A stretch of DNA of 64,000 nt from Candidatus Saccharimonadales bacterium (GCA_036388415.1 DASVRW010000002.1:248001-312000), one strand, 5' to 3'. Positions 7,417-16,631 are shown, numbered from the stretch's first letter. Numbers and translations are program-made. Notes: a model not told the origin generated them from the sequence alone.

Positions 7417-8844
7417 CTACAGCCGATACCATAATGATCGGTCGCCAGCATCGCGGATGCCAATGCCTTGTGCGGATATTGCCTCACGCAGCTGATCGGA
7501 TTGCGCCCAGTTCTTGTCGGCACGGGCAAGAGTACGTTCGGCAATCAGGTTCTTTTGCTCATCGCTAATGTCGGAGCTGGCAAGCAGGTCGATACCGAGA
7601 GCGTCATAAATGTAAACACTCAAAAACGATTCAAATACATCTTTGGCTTGACTGGTGTAGCCGTCTCGCAGCTGTGTTTCGTATTCGCTCAGTATAGCAA
7701 GTACCTGTGGGGTATTCAGGTCATGCTGTAGCGCATTGCTTATGAGTTTGGGTAGAGTATGAGTCAGTAATTCTATATAGCCGGCATTGGCGGCTCCTGG
7801 TATATCCTGCCAGCGGACATCAGCCATCGCCTGATAGCTCTGAAGCCGATTGTGGGCCGCTTCGAGACCGGCCATACTAAACAGGCTTTGGCTGCGATAA
7901 TGCGATTCAAGCACATGTAGCCGTACGGTTTGTGCCGATATGCCCTTCTTTAGAATATCCTGCAAACGTATACCATTGCCGAGGCTTTTCGATATCTTAT
8001 TACCTTCTGCCATCACGTGATTGCCGTGCATCCAATAATTCGCGAAACGCTTGCCGGTAGCAGCCTCGCTTTGAGCAATTTCATTGGTATGGTGCACGGG
8101 TACGTGATCGATACCGCCGGTATGTATGTCAATGGTGTCTCCAAGGTACTTCATGCTCATTGCCGAGCATTCAATATGCCAGCCTGGAAAGCCGATTCCC
8201 CACGGGCTTTCCCATTCCATATCTCGGCGCTTGTCGCCGTTTCCTTCAGTTGCGGCAGGACTGAATTTCCAAAGGGCAAAATCAGTCGGGTTGCGCTTTT
8301 CGGTGTTATATTCGACCCGCGCACCGGCCTGTTGGCCCTCCAGGTCCAGACGTGCAAAAGCGGCATAACTCTCAAATTTACTAGTATCGAAATAGACGCC
8401 GTCGCTGATAATGTAGGTGTAGCCCTTGTCTGTTAGGCGCTCGATTAGTGCAATTTGCTCGGCTATATGATCGGTTGCCTTCGTGATATGATCAGGCTTG
8501 GATATATTGAGCAGTTTCATGCAATCAAGAAAATCTTTGGTATAGAACTCAGCAACTTCCCATGCCGTTTTGCCTTCGCGTCGGGCGCCCTTTTCAAGTT
8601 TGTCTTCGCCATCATCTGCATCACTCACAAGATGGCCGACGTCGGTTATATTCATAACCCACTCCGGCCGCATGCCGCTCTGTCGAAGTGTTCTAATTAA
8701 AATATCCATTCGGATATAGTTAAACCAATGTCCGATATGGGCATAATCATAGACGGTGGGTCCACAGGTATAGACCGTTACGGTTGGTGCGTTCAGCGGC
8801 TCTATAGTATCAATTTGTCTGGTAAGTGTGTTGTAGAGTTTCAT
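7417..8844 (-). CDS. cysS: Cysteinyl-tRNA synthetase
   Basis: Class I aminoacyl-tRNA synthetase, 475 residues from the ATG at 8844. The HIGH motif is at residues 36-39 (AHIGHWF) and the KMSKS motif appears as KISKSLGNG in the middle of the protein. Zinc-ligand cysteines are kept: C27 in TCGPTVYD and the cysteine of WHIECSAMS, so this enzyme still binds zinc although other proteins here have lost theirs. A TTG 10 codons upstream is possible, but MKLYNTLT is the normal family start. The gene overlaps the 3' end of the DHH gene by 35 nt. A short hairpin (7407-7425) covers the stop codon. Confidence 0.96.
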   Translation of the reverse strand: MKLYNTLTRQIDTIEPLNAPTVTVYTCGPTVYDYAHIGHWFNYIRMDILIRTLRQSGMRPEWVMNITDVGHLVSDADDGEDKLEKGARREGKTAWEVAEFYTKDFLDCMKLLNISKPDHITKATDHIAEQIALIERLTDKGYTYIISDGVYFDTSKFESYAAFARLDLEGQQAGARVEYNTEKRNPTDFALWKFSPAATEGNGDKRRDMEWESPWGIGFPGWHIECSAMSMKYLGDTIDIHTGGIDHVPVHHTNEIAQSEAATGKRFANYWMHGNHVMAEGNKISKSLGNGIRLQDILKKGISAQTVRLHVLESHYRSQSLFSMAGLEAAHNRLQSYQAMADVRWQDIPGAANAGYIELLTHTLPKLISNALQHDLNTPQVLAILSEYETQLRDGYTSQAKDVFESFLSVYIYDALGIDLLASSDISDEQKNLIAERTLARADKNWAQSDQLREAISAQGIGIRDAGDRSLWYRL

Positions 8845-9877
8845 GGTCGGTTGCGTCCTGTTCAATTTTATCAAGAAGTATGGCTGCTTGTGTCAAACAT
8901 TCACTTTTTATTTCGTTGAACGGCCGACCATCGACTACTTTGAAGCCGCTGGCGTAGGGATGTCCACCACCACCCATATGCGTTGCCAGCGCACCAGCAA
9001 CACCGTAACCCGTGCTGGCTCGCAGGGCCGCCGTGACTTTGCCGTCATCGTATGTCTTAAAAACAATAGCCAGACGGACGCCCTGTACCTGCAGCATGTC
9101 GAACTGAACCAATGGTCCGGGATTGTATAATGGGCTGAAGCTGTTGATTTCATCCTGCGGTATCGTCAAGTGTGCAATCCGGCCGCCTGAGATAAACTCG
9201 GTTCGCGATAGCAGACGGCCTTTGTACCTGTATATTGTCTCCGGCATTTTGCTGTATTCCCGGCGATGCTCTTCGAGTTTTGGCCGGTTGGCACCATGCT
9301 CGACCAGATCGGCCATGACACGGTAGGTGCCGGCTTTGGTCAGCTCGTTCATGAGGCCCTGGGTATCGCCTAGAATCGATGCCATTAATGCTTCACAGGC
9401 AGTGCCGCTGAGCGGCCAATCATACGAGTCGGCTAGTCTATATATTAGTTCGCCCGTCGATGCGACCTGATTATCGCAAATTGTCACCTGCGCAAAATCG
9501 ATTGGCTGTTCGACATTAGTATGATGATCAAGCACGACGCAAGGACGCGCCTTTACGGCCGCCAACATAATCGGTTGGGATGATAGTTTTTCGAACAGCG
9601 TATAGGTACCGGCATCAACAATAATGCTGGCATCAAATTGTTTAGGCACTTCGCGTTGTACCCGGTCCCAGCCCGCTAAATAGCGTAGATATTCCGGCAT
9701 ATCGACGCCGCAGTACATGTCCACATTCTTGCCGATATCACTCAGTATTTGCTCAAGCGCCAGCGCGCTGCCGAGACTGTCGGCATCGGGGTTGTCGGCC
9801 TGTAAAATGACAATATGCTGCGCTGCATCGATAATGGTTTGTAACTGCGTAGCTTCTGGATATAGGTCGGTTGTCAT
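8810..9877 (-). CDS. DHH family phosphoesterase (NrnA-like)
   Basis: A 355-residue DHH/DHHA1 phosphoesterase, probably a nanoRNase/pAp phosphatase. Motifs in order: DNPDADSLGSALAL (first metal site), a VDAGTYTLF aspartate, the name-giving LDHHTN, and the C-terminal DHHA1 signature GGGGHPYASGF that binds the substrate. NrnA-like enzymes degrade 2-5 nt RNAs or cyclic-dinucleotide breakdown products with Mn. The start at 9877 (MTTDLYPE) is preferred over a GTG 18 nt upstream because TATAAT ends 6 nt before it. It lies 27 nt downstream of recR. Confidence 0.9.
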   Translation of the reverse strand: MTTDLYPEATQLQTIIDAAQHIVILQADNPDADSLGSALALEQILSDIGKNVDMYCGVDMPEYLRYLAGWDRVQREVPKQFDASIIVDAGTYTLFEKLSSQPIMLAAVKARPCVVLDHHTNVEQPIDFAQVTICDNQVASTGELIYRLADSYDWPLSGTACEALMASILGDTQGLMNELTKAGTYRVMADLVEHGANRPKLEEHRREYSKMPETIYRYKGRLLSRTEFISGGRIAHLTIPQDEINSFSPLYNPGPLVQFDMLQVQGVRLAIVFKTYDDGKVTAALRASTGYGVAGALATHMGGGGHPYASGFKVVDGRPFNEIKSECLTQAAILLDKIEQDATDHETLQHTYQTN

Positions 9878-9883
9878 AAAGTT

Positions 9884-9889
9884 ATTATA
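9884..9889 (-). promoter_or_regulatory. -10 box of the DHH gene
   Basis: TATAAT on the minus strand, 6 nt before the ATG at 9877. It would give a leaderless transcript from inside the recR-cysS gene run. Confidence 0.5.
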
Positions 9890-9904
9890 CGGCACGCAGC
9901 ACGG

Positions 9905-10510
9905 TTATAATGTTTGTCTGCCAGATAAAGCCCGACCCAGCGTGATTTGGTCAGCGTACTCAAGGTCGACGCCGATAGGCAGTCCGCGCGCCAATCGGGT
10001 TACTTTGACTGGCCTATTGCCGATTTGTTGCTGTATGAACAATGCAGTTGACTCGCCCTCAACGCTGGCGTTTGTCGCTAAAATAATTTCAGTGACCTTA
10101 TCCTCGTCAATTCTGCTGGTCAGCTCCGCAATATGAAGCTGATCCGGACCAATGCCGTCGATTGGCGATACTAGCCCACCGAGCACATGGTACGTGCCTT
10201 GGAACTGACCGGTTTTTTCAAGTGCGACGACATCAAACGGCTCTGCCACAACTGCCACTACCTGCTTGTCACGGCGCGGGTCTGTGTACAGGTCTGATAG
10301 TTCACTGTCGGCCGATATCAGCGCAAAAGTCTTACGGCAATAGCTCACGCCGGTATGCAGACGCAGCAGCGTATCGGCCAGTCGGGCGCTAGTGTGCGGC
10401 TCGTGCTTGAGCAAAAAATAAGCATACCGCTCGGCCGTGCGCGGGCCGACACCGGGCAATGCGGCCAAAGCGTCAATAAGATCAGTTAAGGCAGGTGGTA
10501 GTACTTGCAT
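9905..10510 (-). CDS. recR: Recombination mediator RecR
   Basis: A 201-residue RecR, which with RecF/RecO loads RecA onto gapped DNA. The N-terminal helix-hairpin-helix is seen at residues 14-34 (ALPGVGPRTAERYA). The Toprim domain has ILATNASVEGE and the C-terminal region LARGLPIGVDLEYAD, both close to consensus. The four-cysteine zinc module between them is degenerate: only the first cysteine (YC at about residue 58) remains, and the following segment reads RKTFALISADSELSDLYTDPRRD with no cysteine. The fold is otherwise complete, so zinc loss rather than a pseudogene is inferred. It follows ybaB, as in many bacteria. Confidence 0.95.
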   Translation of the reverse strand: MQVLPPALTDLIDALAALPGVGPRTAERYAYFLLKHEPHTSARLADTLLRLHTGVSYCRKTFALISADSELSDLYTDPRRDKQVVAVVAEPFDVVALEKTGQFQGTYHVLGGLVSPIDGIGPDQLHIAELTSRIDEDKVTEIILATNASVEGESTALFIQQQIGNRPVKVTRLARGLPIGVDLEYADQITLGRALSGRQTL

Positions 10511-10517
10511 GTACTAC

Positions 10518-10811
10518 TTATAAACCTAGATTGCCAAGTGAACCCATCATTGGTTGCATCTTTTCGGCAGCTTCCTTTTGACTTTCCTGAATAGCCGTTT
10601 TGACAGCATCTTCAATCCAACGCTCCAGCTGTCCGATATCTTCGAGGTCTATGTAGTCTGGATCTATATGTATTTTCTTGATTTTCTGTTCACCGCTGAT
10701 CTCTACTTTGACAGCACCGTCGCCGGCTTCAACAGTAATGATCTGATTGGCAAGTTCCTTTTGGATTTTACGAACCTGCATTAACATTTTGGCTTGATCA
10801 AATTTCGTCAC
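10518..10811 (-). CDS. YbaB/EbfC family nucleoid protein
   Basis: A 97-residue YbaB/EbfC DNA-binding protein. The two flanking helices (residues 1-25 and about 60-85) and the central antiparallel strands (VEAGDGAVKVEISGEQ, then KKIHIDPD) give the tweezer-like dimer of the family. It uses a GTG start with AAGGGAG about 8 nt upstream. A TATACT box with an extended TGG lies at 10849-10854. It sits directly upstream of recR, the classic ybaB-recR pair, here without dnaX adjoining. Members bind DNA non-specifically and may shape the nucleoid. Confidence 0.92.
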   Translation of the reverse strand: MTKFDQAKMLMQVRKIQKELANQIITVEAGDGAVKVEISGEQKIKKIHIDPDYIDLEDIGQLERWIEDAVKTAIQESQKEAAEKMQPMMGSLGNLGL

Positions 10812-10919
10812 GGTTATCTCCCTTATTCTGAAATATTCGAATACATTCAGTATACCAAATCAAGACATGAACGCGTAACCGGTGACTGTCCGGCAGTAGT
10901 ATCGGCCTGTGTGTATCTG

Positions 10920-12122
10920 CTATAACTTTGTATTAAAAACTTTTGAAGTTTCGATGTTGTAGCGCCAGGCGACAAAATAACTGCGGGTCTGATAAACGCT
11001 AGTCAGGAACACAGCCAGTAAAATGGCCACAATGCCGCAGGTTCGGGCCAGCGGATTGTTTGGAAATACTTTCATCCATTCATGTAGTATGTAGGCTATT
11101 CCAGCCGCCAGCAGCAGATAGACGACCGGTATGACCATTGAAATCGAATTTATACCGATGATGCCGACGAGCGCCCAGGCAACGCCAGCCAGTGCGACGA
11201 TCAGCCGGGTGCGGGCAGCCCGAAGATGCGTCGCATAAAAGTAGGCTCCGAGCGCAAACATAATAATTTCGAAGGAGCTGAGCAACGGCAGCGTACCAAG
11301 CCAGTGCACCGGATCAAACGAACTGCTGACAAATAGACTTTTCGGAACGTCAACCAGATTGGATAGAACATTCGTGACTGACAGATTCGCTGGCCCAGTT
11401 CCTGCCGGTAGCCCAATCCATTGCCAGACAAGTAACGGCGACTGGATCAGGCCATAGATAAGCGGCGCAATCAGTGCCAGGCTGCCAATAATGCTGGCGG
11501 CACGCAGCCAGCCAGCACGGGTCGCTTCCCAGGCTTCAAAGATATTTTTACGTTGCAAAATAATACCAGCCAATACCAACCACACCATACCAGGAACGTA
11601 CAGAACGCCGATCAGGGCGGCAAGCGTTGTTGGTAGTGCCAGTGACGTTTGGCGGCCGTTCTTATTCGGAGTCAGCACAACAACAATAGTCAGTATGCTG
11701 ACGAGCCACAATATTTCCGGGGTACCGAGCCGAGAAACATGCAAAAACCAGCTGGAGCTGATAAACAACCAGGTTGCCAGCATGGCGACACGCATGCGAT
11801 GCCACTGCCGGGCAACAAAATAAAACAGCGTTGCTGCCAGTGCGCCAAACATGGTGCTGATCAGACGCTGCGAGGTGATACCGTCGTGCCCGGTAGCGAC
11901 CACTAGCCGCCCGACGACACTGTACGGTGCATTGAGTGGATTCGTAATGATGTTTTGCCAACTGGCTGCTGCCGTCCGGCTGGCTACCTCTACATCAGCA
12001 GCATTGCCATAGGTCAGCGAGCCAAGCCGGAACCACAGCAACGTCAGCAGAAGTGCTACACTGGCAACTCCAAGCAGGATGTGCCATACATGACGACTAA
12101 TAACTAATTTGTATTTTTTCAT
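10920..12122 (-). CDS. Polytopic membrane protein, GT39/PMT-like
   Basis: A 400-residue protein with about ten transmembrane segments. An initial segment at residues 12-32 is followed by a first extracytoplasmic loop with YGNAADVEVASR. That is the position where GT-C enzymes such as PMT/ArnT carry acidic catalytic residues. The repeated hydrophobic blocks and the FVARQWHRMRVAMLATWLF segment resemble membrane mannosyltransferases of the PMT_2 group, which use polyprenyl-phosphate sugars. The match is by layout only, so the function is tentative. It stands alone between ybaB and dnaB. Confidence 0.6.
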   Translation of the reverse strand: MKKYKLVISRHVWHILLGVASVALLLTLLWFRLGSLTYGNAADVEVASRTAAASWQNIITNPLNAPYSVVGRLVVATGHDGITSQRLISTMFGALAATLFYFVARQWHRMRVAMLATWLFISSSWFLHVSRLGTPEILWLVSILTIVVVLTPNKNGRQTSLALPTTLAALIGVLYVPGMVWLVLAGIILQRKNIFEAWEATRAGWLRAASIIGSLALIAPLIYGLIQSPLLVWQWIGLPAGTGPANLSVTNVLSNLVDVPKSLFVSSSFDPVHWLGTLPLLSSFEIIMFALGAYFYATHLRAARTRLIVALAGVAWALVGIIGINSISMVIPVVYLLLAAGIAYILHEWMKVFPNNPLARTCGIVAILLAVFLTSVYQTRSYFVAWRYNIETSKVFNTKL

Positions 12123-12226
12123 TGTTCAAATATGATGTTTGCTATATTTGCTCGGGATCAGCCTTGCTGCATGCAGTATAGCAATTTTTGGCGTAGAACT
12201 CGATATTTAGCGGCGTCTGCCGTGTC

Positions 12227-13612
12227 TTATTCGAACGGATCGCCTGCTCCGCCGTGATGGGTGTCGAGGCCGCGGAAACGCTGCTTGTCCTTATCGAAGT
12301 ACAGCTCGACGTTGCCGAGCGGACCGTTACGGTGTTTCTTGATCAGGATATCGGTGATGTTTTTACGGTCGGTATCGGGGTTGTAATAATCTTCGCGGTA
12401 AATAAAGGCGACCACATCAGCATCCTGCTCGATGGAGCCTGATTCGCGGAGATCGGACAATTGCGGGATTTGCGGCGTCCGGCTTTCGACGGAACGGCTG
12501 AGCTGGCTCAGTGCAATCACCGGCGCGTTGAGTTCACGGGCGATGCCTTTCAGGCCACGGGAAATTTCTGAGATTTCTTGTACGCGGTTGCCGTCCCCAC
12601 CGAACCTTGATCCGCCGCTCATGAGCTGCAGGTAATCGACAATAATCAGGCCGGGTGGACGCAGGTGCGCTTCGCGCCGCGCCTTGGTGCGCATGTCACT
12701 GACAGTAATACCAGGCGTATCATCGATGTATATCGGTGCTTCTGACAGCGTTCCCATGGCTTCACCAATTTTTTCAAAGTCTGTGTCACTGAGGTTGCCT
12801 GTCCGTAGCGCCCAGGCGTCAACGCCGGATTCCATAGACAGCAAACGGTCGACTAACTGCTCTTTGCTCATTTCCAGGCTAAATAACAGTACTGGCTCTT
12901 TGGAGTGGACAGCGACATTATGTGCGAGGTTGAGTACGAAGGCGGTTTTACCCATAGACGGGCGGGCGGCTAAGATAAATAAGTCGGATTTTTGCAGACC
13001 TGCCAAGATATTGTCCATATCCTTGAAACCGGTCGGGACGCCGCGGATGGATTTTTTGTCTTTGTGTAGTTCGTCGAGCCGTTCGAAGCTTTCGGCTAAG
13101 ATATCCTCGATTGATACGATGGTTTGTTTGACGTGCTGCTGGCTAACTTGAAACAGGCGTGTCTCCGCTTCCTCGATCAGCTCTTTGAGGCTCCTTGATT
13201 CGTCAAAGCCAAGCCCGCTAATCTCATTTGAGGTGTGTATCAGTCGACGCCGCATCGATTTTTGGGCGACAATGTCAGCATACTGTTCGACGTGGGCGGC
13301 AGTTGGTACGAAATTTGTCAGTTCGGTCAAATACGTCGGGCCGCCGATCATATCCAGATAGCCCATATTTTTGAGCTGATCGGAAAGCGTCAGCACGTCA
13401 ATGGCTTGCCGCTTTTCATAGAGCTGCGTAATGGCGTCGTAGATATGCTGATTACGAGCATCGAAGAAATCGCCGGGCAGTATAGCATCGGCTATTTTGA
13501 CAATCGCATCGGCGTCGATGAGTATGGCGCCGAGCAGTGAGGCTTCGGCATCCGTATTTTGCGGCTGCTCTGTCTGATTGAATTTGGGTGTGGTTGTTTT
13601 GGTCGTTTTCAT
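12227..13612 (-). CDS. dnaB: Replicative DNA helicase DnaB
   Basis: A 461-residue hexameric 5'-3' helicase of the replication fork. The N-terminal helical domain (residues 18-115, NTDAEASLLGAIL) is followed by a linker and the RecA-like core. The core carries Walker A AARPSMGKTAF near residue 215, Walker B IIVDYLQLMSGG, and the conserved QLSRSVE and DLRESGSIEQDAD motifs. Length and motifs are complete and there is no intein. It begins 9 nt after the dnaX stop, so the two replication genes form a unit on the minus strand. Confidence 0.97.
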   Translation of the reverse strand: MKTTKTTTPKFNQTEQPQNTDAEASLLGAILIDADAIVKIADAILPGDFFDARNQHIYDAITQLYEKRQAIDVLTLSDQLKNMGYLDMIGGPTYLTELTNFVPTAAHVEQYADIVAQKSMRRRLIHTSNEISGLGFDESRSLKELIEEAETRLFQVSQQHVKQTIVSIEDILAESFERLDELHKDKKSIRGVPTGFKDMDNILAGLQKSDLFILAARPSMGKTAFVLNLAHNVAVHSKEPVLLFSLEMSKEQLVDRLLSMESGVDAWALRTGNLSDTDFEKIGEAMGTLSEAPIYIDDTPGITVSDMRTKARREAHLRPPGLIIVDYLQLMSGGSRFGGDGNRVQEISEISRGLKGIARELNAPVIALSQLSRSVESRTPQIPQLSDLRESGSIEQDADVVAFIYREDYYNPDTDRKNITDILIKKHRNGPLGNVELYFDKDKQRFRGLDTHHGGAGDPFE

Positions 13613-13621
13613 AATGTGTCG

Positions 13622-15250
13622 TTACGAGTCCAGTACTTCAGCGCTGCCGAATATGTTTTGTATCGCTTCCATATCGTTTCCGGAGGGGGTTGTGTCGGTA
13701 GCTGCTGTCACACCGCCCGAAACGCCGTCTTTGACGTAAGTACAGGTCACGATAGCATCAGAACCGGTAATTTGCTTGATGTACGCCGCGATAATTTTCT
13801 TGTTCTTGACTTCATTTAGTCGTTTCTGGTGAAACAAAAATTTAAACTGCAGTTCGACCCCATCGGCCGTAAATACCGGGTTTGCCATTCGCAGAACACC
13901 ATACAAGGTATTATATTCCTTTTTTATACTGCCGAGTACGTTTGGCCAGGCAGCAGCATCCAGTAAAATGACAGCCGAAGGAGTGGCGGCCTCAGTATCA
14001 GCAGATTGAGGTGTTGGAGGTACTTCAGTCGTTACCGTGGCCTTCGGTGTTTTGGCGGCTTTAGCTGGTGTCGGTTGTGTCTCGTTTGCGGCCATTGGAG
14101 CCGGCTGCTGGACTGGATCGGGCATGCTACTGTCAATTGACGCAGACGCAGCGGATGTTGGCTGAGGAGCTACCGGCGTTGCTACCGCTTGTTGCTCGGC
14201 TGCTCTAACGGGTTCGGCAGTGGAATGAGCATGAGCAGGCGTCACGAGCGGCATGGGTGGCGATGAACCATGCACCGTATCGGCAGATTCAAGCAGCACT
14301 ATTTCCAGCAGGCGCTCAGGATTGTGCGAGGCCGGCACTTCGATTAAGGATTTCATGAGCGATAATGATTGGCCGACTGGCAGTAACGGCTTGCTGACGG
14401 TCAGTGCAGTCCGTAATTTGCCAGCGAGCTGGCTGGCGATATTGGCAGCTTGCAGGCCCTGGGCGTACAAATCACTGAGTTTCCCGAGTAGTTCGCCGGA
14501 CGGCGTTGCGTGGCTCAGTGCAATGATGAGCTCATCGATCGCTTCGTCTGGAACTATGCCCAGCAGCTGCCGGACATCGGCTGCGCGGATCTCCGTTTGA
14601 TCATTCAGGTTGCTCAGACTTTGCGCCTGATCGAGGACGCTGATGCTGTCGCGGAACGAGCCTTCACCATGTGCGGCCAGGATGGCTAATGCCTCGTCGT
14701 CGATTGCGACGTTTTCGGTGGTTGCAATATGACGCAAATGCTCAATGACCTTGGCTGCATCGACGGTTTTAAAGGTGTAATGCTGCGTGCGGCTAACGAT
14801 TGTTTCCGGTAGTTTGTGTGCCTCGGTGGTAGCTAGTATAAAGACAGCGTGAGCTGGCGGCTCCTCGAGTGTCTTGAGTAAGGCATTGAAAGCTTCGCGG
14901 GTGAGCATGTGGACTTCATCGATAATATAGACTTTGTAAGCACCACTGGTCGGCGCAATGTATACTTTGTCACGCAGATCGCGGATTTCGTCGATCCGCC
15001 GATTGCTGGCGGCGTCTATCTCAATGATGTCGAGGTGCATTGAGTCGTCAGTGTAGGCCAGTCCATTGATCTCGTGCGCCAGGATACGAGCGATCGAGGT
15101 TTTGCCGACGCCGCGCGGTCCGCTAAAGAGATAGGCATGACTAATACGCCCACTGGCGAGTGCCTTGGTAAGCGTGTCCGTGATGTGTTCCTGGCCAACT
15201 ATCTCACTCAGCGACTTCGAACGGTATTTTCGATATAATGCTTGCCCCAT
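13622..15250 (-). CDS. dnaX: DNA polymerase III subunit gamma/tau
   Basis: A 542-residue clamp-loader ATPase. The P-loop GPRGVGKT lies at residues 44-51, the Walker B/DExH motif IIDEVHML near residue 110, and sensor 1 TTEAHKLPETIVSRTQ near 145. After the P-loop the usual four-cysteine zinc insert is missing: HEINGLAYTDDSMHLDIIEIDAASN runs straight on. The middle (about 330-440) is a P/A/T-rich linker, and the C-terminal 100 residues could bind the polymerase alpha subunit. TATAAT lies 11 nt before the ATG. Confidence 0.95.
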   Translation of the reverse strand: MGQALYRKYRSKSLSEIVGQEHITDTLTKALASGRISHAYLFSGPRGVGKTSIARILAHEINGLAYTDDSMHLDIIEIDAASNRRIDEIRDLRDKVYIAPTSGAYKVYIIDEVHMLTREAFNALLKTLEEPPAHAVFILATTEAHKLPETIVSRTQHYTFKTVDAAKVIEHLRHIATTENVAIDDEALAILAAHGEGSFRDSISVLDQAQSLSNLNDQTEIRAADVRQLLGIVPDEAIDELIIALSHATPSGELLGKLSDLYAQGLQAANIASQLAGKLRTALTVSKPLLPVGQSLSLMKSLIEVPASHNPERLLEIVLLESADTVHGSSPPMPLVTPAHAHSTAEPVRAAEQQAVATPVAPQPTSAASASIDSSMPDPVQQPAPMAANETQPTPAKAAKTPKATVTTEVPPTPQSADTEAATPSAVILLDAAAWPNVLGSIKKEYNTLYGVLRMANPVFTADGVELQFKFLFHQKRLNEVKNKKIIAAYIKQITGSDAIVTCTYVKDGVSGGVTAATDTTPSGNDMEAIQNIFGSAEVLDS

Positions 15251-15261
15251 AGTTACTAGCT

Positions 15262-15267
15262 ATTATA
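15262..15267 (-). promoter_or_regulatory. -10 box of dnaX-dnaB
   Basis: TATAAT on the minus strand, 11 nt before the dnaX ATG, giving a predicted leader of only a few bases. The rest of 15268-15400 shows nothing I can name. Confidence 0.5.
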
Positions 15268-15400
15268 CTCGCTTATGCAGTAAGCAGCGCGTTGTAGATT
15301 TGCAGATAGATATAAAATGTACCAACGCAATCCGCGGTTACTGCCCGATTCGGAATATCGGCTTGTTGTTTACTTGCAAACAAATGGACGCGTATGGCTA

Positions 15401-15913
15401 CTAGAGAGCAGCTTCGAGGGCGGCCCATTCGGCCTGTGAGTCGTCTTCGGGGAGGTTGACGCTAACCTGGTCATTTGGCTTGGCCTTGAAGTACGTCACG
15501 CTGGCTAGCAACACACGGTAGTGCTTGCCAGCGACATCGACGAAGTAATGGCCGTTTTCGAGCTTGAGTGTACCGACAACTTGTTTGCGGGCAATTGGCC
15601 CAATCTGCTTGTATAAAAATGAACCGTCATCGGCTATCGTCAGCTTGAGGATGTCACCCTGCACCAGCTTGGACTTCGACGCATAATTGGCTGGTACTGG
15701 ATACGTTTTGCTATCGCTGCCGACCATATTCTGACCGTCAAATACGCCCTCTATGATTTTGCCCATCTGGTCATCGCGGGTTGCGGCTGGCGCAACCATT
15801 TCATCATCGCCAACTAGGCTGATGAGTAATTCAGTTGCTGCCGCCAGGCTGGTCTCAGCCTCTTGAATAAGTGCCCGTAATCTTTTGATTTGTTTTTCTG
15901 CTACATCTGCCAT
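15401..15913 (-). CDS. Conserved-looking hypothetical protein (170 aa)
   Basis: A 170-residue protein of unknown function. Residues 1-40 (MADVAEKQIKRLRALIQEAE and on) form an amphipathic helix that could be a coiled coil. After a short acidic linker, residues 50-160 are rich in beta strands (LVQGDILKLTIADDGSFLY, VGTLKLENGHYFVDVAGKHY) and look like one or two small beta-barrel modules of the OB or SH3 kind. It has no signal peptide or cysteine. The gene has its own promoter (15998-16026) and a leader of about 80 nt. Its placement between dnaX and the rplJ-rplL block hints at a nucleic-acid role, but this is a guess. Confidence 0.6.
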   Translation of the reverse strand: MADVAEKQIKRLRALIQEAETSLAAATELLISLVGDDEMVAPAATRDDQMGKIIEGVFDGQNMVGSDSKTYPVPANYASKSKLVQGDILKLTIADDGSFLYKQIGPIARKQVVGTLKLENGHYFVDVAGKHYRVLLASVTYFKAKPNDQVSVNLPEDDSQAEWAALEAAL

Positions 15914-15997
15914 GATGGTATTTATTCTCTCTGCGTGTCTCTCAACTATGTCTCGTGGTAATACTGATAGTTTTTGTCTGGTGTCCTCTTAGACATA

Positions 15998-16026
15998 ATC
16001 CTACCACTTCATCAAAGTCAAGTCAA
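15998..16026 (-). promoter_or_regulatory. Promoter of the 170-residue gene
   Basis: TTGACT (16021-16026) and TAGGAT (15998-16003) with a 17-bp spacer on the minus strand. A second overlapping TTGACT follows 5 bp later. It predicts a leader of roughly 75-80 nt. Confidence 0.5.
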
Positions 16027-16098
16027 AAGTTTATGAAATGGCTTAAGCTTTGATAAGCAAACCCTCTAAGTATTTGTTTCATACCTAGGGTATGCAGT

Positions 16099-16569
16099 TT
16101 ATCCTTGCGTAACGGGTAATTTTACATCACTGGCTTCGGTATCAGGCTGTAATTGCGCCAAGCAGACGAAGTCATATTCACGGCCATTATTGACGCCAAC
16201 TGGATTGGACAGACACGACACCGAACTTATATATCCGTTAATTTTTTCTTGATTACCGCATCCATTTGCCCATATGAGCATATTTGCACTTCTTGCAGCA
16301 TCATCATAATCAAGCAGACCGGGTTCGACGGCAGTGACAGAAACCTCAGCAGTAGCAAAATAATGCCCGGCTAATTGTGTCAAATTCTGGCAGCGCTGCT
16401 CGTTGGCCACATACGCATCGGAACTTTCTAACATTCGCCTTTGATCGTGTAAGGCGTAAGCACTTCCAACCGATATGCTTGTTACTAAACCAGCAGCGAC
16501 GAGAACTGCCGCGCGTAAATATTTACGATGTTTCACAGGTTCGATAAGTGGTAGTTCTGGCGATGTCAT
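16099..16569 (-). CDS. Membrane-anchored hypothetical protein
   Basis: A 156-residue protein from the ATG at 16569 (MTSPELPLIEPVKHRKYLR). One hydrophobic anchor lies at about residues 19-38 (AAVLVAAGLVTSISVGSAYA), and the rest should lie outside the cell. The outer part holds five cysteines (QRCQN, NGCGN, VSCLSN, FVCLAQ and nearby), which may form disulfides. A longer reading from 16608 is open, but the residues before MTSPEL look untranslated and the AT-rich TATTATATT stretch just upstream suggests a leaderless start. I do not recognise the family. It lies downstream of the rplJ-rplL terminator. Confidence 0.55.
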   Translation of the reverse strand: MTSPELPLIEPVKHRKYLRAAVLVAAGLVTSISVGSAYALHDQRRMLESSDAYVANEQRCQNLTQLAGHYFATAEVSVTAVEPGLLDYDDAARSANMLIWANGCGNQEKINGYISSVSCLSNPVGVNNGREYDFVCLAQLQPDTEASDVKLPVTQG

Positions 16570-16586
16570 TAGAATATAATATCCTA

Positions 16587-16631
16587 AACAATAAGATACC
16601 GCAAACATATTGTCTGCGGTATCTTATTGTT
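16587..16631 (-). terminator. Terminator of rplJ-rplL
   Basis: A perfect 17-bp inverted repeat (16587-16603 with 16615-16631) and 11-nt loop, 25 nt beyond the rplL stop on the minus strand. The stem ends in TTATTGTTT. It separates the ribosomal genes from the membrane protein gene. Confidence 0.85.
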
